From UBA2040 sp965660955 (GTDB lineage Bacteria > Bacteroidota > Bacteroidia > Flavobacteriales_D > Crocinitomicaceae), in NCBI GenBank assembly GCA_965660955.1, contig CBFIBY010000110.1, forward strand, positions 1 to 9,202: DNA of 9,202 nucleotides, given 5' to 3'. Positions 6,893 to 9,202 of the stretch are shown here, piece after piece (position 1 is the stretch's first letter; each line of letters opens with the position of its first letter). The translations under genes and the position numbers were made by a program. The notes beneath the pieces are model-generated. The model was not told the origin of the DNA, did no database searches, and was given only the letters and a program-made list of their open reading frames with translations.

Positions 6893-7423
6893 ATGAAAAA
6901 AGCTCTCCTCTTATTTCTCTTCGTGATTCCTTTTTCGATAACAGGGAATTCTCAAGAATCTTTTGGTAAAACAGCAAACATTGGACTAGGGATTGGTCAT
7001 CGTAATATTTATCGGGCCTCCTTCCCCATTGTTCATTTTAACTATGAATTTGACGTTGCCAAAAACTTTACTCTAGCACCATTTGTAACATTGATTCACT
7101 ATCGATATTATAACAATTGGAAAGGGAACAAATACAAATACAATTCATGGACAATCCCAGTTGGATTAAGAGGATCGTATTACTTTGATGAACTATTTAA
7201 TTTAGATTCAAAATTTGACATTTACGGGGGAGGTTCTGTCGGTTTTAATATATTCCGAGGACGATGGGATGATGATGATTATGATGGACCAGATTATAAC
7301 ACTGGGTTTTCGCAGTTGTATCTCGATTTAAACATTGGCGCTGAATTTCACATTAATGAAAAGCTAGGTTTGATACTTGATCTTTCTACCGGTATATCAA
7401 CTTTTGGAATCGCTATTCATTAG
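6893..7423 (+). CDS. small outer-membrane beta-barrel-like protein
   Basis: This is a 176-residue protein with a Sec signal peptide (MKKALLLFLFVIPFSITGNS, likely cut before Gln21). The mature part is built of alternating hydrophobic/polar strands rich in Gly and aromatic residues: ANIGLGIGHR, IVHFNYEF, FTLAPFVTLIHYRYY, SWTIPVGLRGSYYF, FDIYGGGSVGFNIF, SQLYLDLNIGAEFHI, LGLILDLSTGIST. This gives about eight strands, the pattern of a small eight-stranded porin-like barrel. An acidic loop DDDDYDGPD (residues 126-134) interrupts strands and could face the cell exterior. No specific family name is justified. The terminal residue is His rather than the Phe common for Bam substrates, although the last strand is hydrophobic. 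It appears to be transcribed alone, with its own promoter and a terminator 20 bases after the stop. Confidence 0.8.
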   Translation: MKKALLLFLFVIPFSITGNSQESFGKTANIGLGIGHRNIYRASFPIVHFNYEFDVAKNFTLAPFVTLIHYRYYNNWKGNKYKYNSWTIPVGLRGSYYFDELFNLDSKFDIYGGGSVGFNIFRGRWDDDDYDGPDYNTGFSQLYLDLNIGAEFHINEKLGLILDLSTGISTFGIAIH

Positions 7424-7443
7424 TAATAAAAAACTATATCAAA

Positions 7444-7472
7444 AAAAACTCGACCGTTAAAGTCGAGTTTTT
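7444..7472. terminator. bidirectional rho-independent terminator
   Basis: Perfect 11-bp stem AAAAACTCGAC (7444-7454) / GTCGAGTTTTT (7462-7472) with a 7-base loop. T-tracts are present on the right for the plus strand and, read in reverse, from the A-run 7441-7448 for the minus strand. It lies between the convergent outer-membrane protein gene and nqrF, and so closes both units. Confidence 0.9.
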
Positions 7473-7493
7473 ATATTTATTCAAGTTTTTATA

Positions 7494-8795
7494 CTATCCT
7501 CCAAAATCATCAAATCTTACGTTCTCATTGGGAACGCCCCATTCATCGCACATCTGAATCACGGCTTGATTCATCATTGGTGGTCCACAAAAGTAAAACT
7601 CAATATCCTCTGGTGCTTCATGCTTTGAAAGATACTGATCAATTACTGCTTGGTGAACAAAACCAACAAACCCGTCGCCTTCTGGATCGTCCATATCTTT
7701 CTTCTCAACCCAATTATCTTCGGGTAAAGCGTTGGAAAGCACCATGTAAAATTTGAAATTCGGGAATTCCTTTTCCAAATCACGGAAGTAGTGAATATAG
7801 AACAATTCGGCTCTTGAACGTCCACCATACCAATATGTTACTTTACGGTTCGTCTTAATTGTTTTAAACAATTCATATAAATGAGAACGCATTGGTGCCA
7901 TTCCAGCACCACCTCCAATATAAAGCATTTCCGCGTCTGAGTCATTAATGAAGAATTCTCCATATGGTCCGGAAACTACTACTTCATCACCAACTTTCTG
8001 GTTAAAAATATAGGATGATGCAATACCTGGATTAACATTCATCCAACGATTTGCTTTTCGGTCAAATGGTGGAGCTGCAACACGAACATTCAACATGATG
8101 CGACGTCCTTCTGCAGGATAAGAAGCCATAGAATAAGCACGAACCACTTCTTCGTCATTCTTCATCACCAAATCCAACATTCTATATGGACCTTCCGCCC
8201 ACTCTTTGTCAAACTTATTTGGTTCGCCTGGGTGGTCATCCGGATGCGCGGTTATGTCCATATCTGAAAATTTCACAGTACATCTCGGTATTTTAATTTG
8301 GATGTATCCACCCGCCTTATAATCCATGTCCTCTGGTATCTCAACGATAAACTCCTTAATGTATGTCGCGACATTGAAGTTAGAAACTACTTTGGCTTTC
8401 CATTCTTTAATACCAAGAACTTCTTCTTCTACTTCGATGTGCATGTCTTCCTTCACTTTCACTTGACATCCCAAACGCCAGTTCGCAGCAATCTCTTTTC
8501 GAGAAAAATGAGGTTCTTCTGTCGGAAGAATATTTCCGCCTCCCGATTCAACGATACAGGTACACTGAACACAAGTACCACCACCACCGCAAGCAGAAGG
8601 TAAGAATATTCCATTATTCCCCAAAGTAGATAACAAGGTTCCCCCTCCATCTACTTCAAGTACTTTATCGTTATTAATTGTGATCTTAATCTTTCCTTTT
8701 GGCGACAATTTGGCTTTCGCAAAAAGAAGCATGGACGTAAGAACCATTACGACCAATAAAAATGCTGCAATTGTTATTCCTAATGTTAATCCCAT
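7494..8795 (-). CDS. nqrF: Na+-translocating NADH:quinone reductase subunit F
   Basis: NqrF is the NADH-oxidising entry subunit of the sodium-pumping Na+-NQR complex in the inner membrane. It passes electrons from NADH through FAD to a [2Fe-2S] centre. The 433 residues show one N-terminal transmembrane helix (residues about 4-26). A ferredoxin-type domain follows, with Cys69-x5-Cys75-x2-Cys78 and Cys110, matching the known Vibrio ligand set. The FAD-binding RAYSMAS is at 219-225 and SGPYGEF at 275-281. The NADH-binding GGGAGMAPMRSHL is at 294-306 and CGPPMMN at 403-409. The ending DDFGG is the family's conserved C-terminus. It is about 25 residues longer than the Vibrio protein (408). Extra loops lie near 181-200 (AHPDDHPGEP) and 363-375 (VEKKDMDDPEG), which I believe are common in Bacteroidota. 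It is last in the operon: nqrE ends 2 bases upstream and a terminator lies downstream. Confidence 0.98.
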   Translation of the reverse strand: MGLTLGITIAAFLLVVMVLTSMLLFAKAKLSPKGKIKITINNDKVLEVDGGGTLLSTLGNNGIFLPSACGGGGTCVQCTCIVESGGGNILPTEEPHFSRKEIAANWRLGCQVKVKEDMHIEVEEEVLGIKEWKAKVVSNFNVATYIKEFIVEIPEDMDYKAGGYIQIKIPRCTVKFSDMDITAHPDDHPGEPNKFDKEWAEGPYRMLDLVMKNDEEVVRAYSMASYPAEGRRIMLNVRVAAPPFDRKANRWMNVNPGIASSYIFNQKVGDEVVVSGPYGEFFINDSDAEMLYIGGGAGMAPMRSHLYELFKTIKTNRKVTYWYGGRSRAELFYIHYFRDLEKEFPNFKFYMVLSNALPEDNWVEKKDMDDPEGDGFVGFVHQAVIDQYLSKHEAPEDIEFYFCGPPMMNQAVIQMCDEWGVPNENVRFDDFGG

Positions 8796-8797
8796 GA

Positions 8798-9202
8798 TTA
8801 ATCGTTTAATTCGTTTTTAATAGTGATTGCTTCGGCGAATTGCTTTGACACTTTAGTATCTACAACACTGTTATCCGGTGATTGTTTTGGTTTGTCTTTA
8901 CCATATTTGATTCCCATGAAACTCATGAAAGCCATACCCATCAATCCAGTGATGATAAACGTGATTCCCAATCCGCGTAATGCAGGGGGAACATTCGAGT
9001 ACCGAATTTTTTCACGAATCGCTGCAATGGCAACAATGGCGATAAACCAACCTATTCCAGAACCTAAAGAAAACGCAGTTGCGTCTAACAACGTCGAATA
9101 TTGCCTCTCTTGCATGAACAAAGCTCCACCTAAAATTGAACAGTTTACAGCGATCAAAGGCAAGAAAATTCCCAGTGCCCCGTACAAAGCAGGAGCGAAT
9201 TT
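8798..9202 (-). CDS. nqrE: Na+-translocating NADH:quinone reductase subunit E, C-terminal part (5' end outside window)
   Basis: The minus-strand frame is open to the window edge, so the start is missing. A TTG codon near 9187 is internal. The 134 visible residues are the C-terminal two-thirds of NqrE, an integral membrane subunit. They include ALGIFLPLIAVNCSILGG, whose Cys matches the NqrE cysteine (Cys120 in Vibrio) of the iron centre shared with NqrD. They also include GSGIGWFIAIVAIAAIREKI and LRGLGITFIITGLMGMAFMSFMG, giving three transmembrane helices. Vibrio NqrE ends about two or three residues after the last helix. Here about 36 hydrophilic residues follow (KYGKDKPKQ through ITIKNELND). 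The stop is 2 bases before the nqrF ATG, consistent with translational coupling in an nqrA-F operon. The promoter and nqrA-D must lie beyond the right edge. Confidence 0.97.
   Translation of the reverse strand, partial: KFAPALYGALGIFLPLIAVNCSILGGALFMQERQYSTLLDATAFSLGSGIGWFIAIVAIAAIREKIRYSNVPPALRGLGITFIITGLMGMAFMSFMGIKYGKDKPKQSPDNSVVDTKVSKQFAEAITIKNELND

Noticed and set aside
8298..8603. Plus-strand open frame of about 100 codons opposite nqrF
   Set aside because: It is antisense to the conserved Fe-S and FAD region of nqrF; the translation is Phe/His/Thr-rich shadow sequence.
1..9202. Mobile element, defence island or biosynthetic cluster
   Set aside because: No transposase, integrase, nuclease, toxin-antitoxin, terminal repeats or linked biosynthetic enzymes were seen; all genes are common housekeeping or envelope types.

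Overview
The window is AT-rich DNA from a member of the Bacteroidota, most likely the order Flavobacteriales (a Crocinitomicaceae/Fluviicola-like genome is a guess from protein style). The evidence is two large secreted proteins ending in the two known type IX secretion (T9SS) sorting domains, which are restricted to this phylum; TAnnTTTG-type promoters with no Shine-Dalgarno sequences; and an NqrF with lineage-typical insertions. The DNA looks chromosomal and ordinary. No transposase, integrase, phage gene, tRNA, rRNA or CRISPR array was seen, and no stretch over 300 bases lacks a gene.

Layout, left to right. Positions 1-828 (+) hold the C-terminal part of an M16 (insulinase-type) peptidase cut by the window edge. 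Positions 904-2934 (+) encode a secreted multi-domain fibronectin-III-like protein with a type B T9SS (gliding-motility-associated, CHU_C) C-terminus. After 15 bases that contain a perfect TAnnTTTG box comes a GTG-started family 9 glycosyltransferase (ADP-heptose:LPS heptosyltransferase-like, 2950-3912, +). A strong bidirectional hairpin terminator (3922-3953) separates it from the convergent gene 3975-5966 (-). That gene encodes a secreted protein with a LamG-like domain, five exact-period 51-residue repeats, a PKD/Ig-like domain and a type A T9SS tail. A 183-base divergent spacer with two small palindromes follows.

Next is a 64-residue small protein ending in a CxxC motif (6150-6344, +). 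Its stop codon directly abuts the stop codon of a convergent GNAT acetyltransferase (6345-6854, -). A 38-base divergent promoter region leads to a small outer-membrane beta-barrel-like protein (6893-7423, +). A second bidirectional terminator (7444-7472) closes that gene and, from the other side, the end of an nqr operon. On the minus strand this operon shows nqrF (7494-8795) and, 2 bases upstream, the 3' part of nqrE (8798 to the window edge). These are subunits of the Na+-pumping NADH:quinone reductase.

The genes are a mixture of cell-envelope functions (secreted adhesin-like proteins, LPS glycosylation, outer-membrane protein, peptidase) and respiration. They look like separate transcription units rather than one pathway. 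I found no convincing novel system. The most notable points are the apparent leaderless GTG gene, the strict 51-residue repeat array, the CxxC mini-protein with its zero-gap convergent neighbour, and the C-terminal tail on NqrE.
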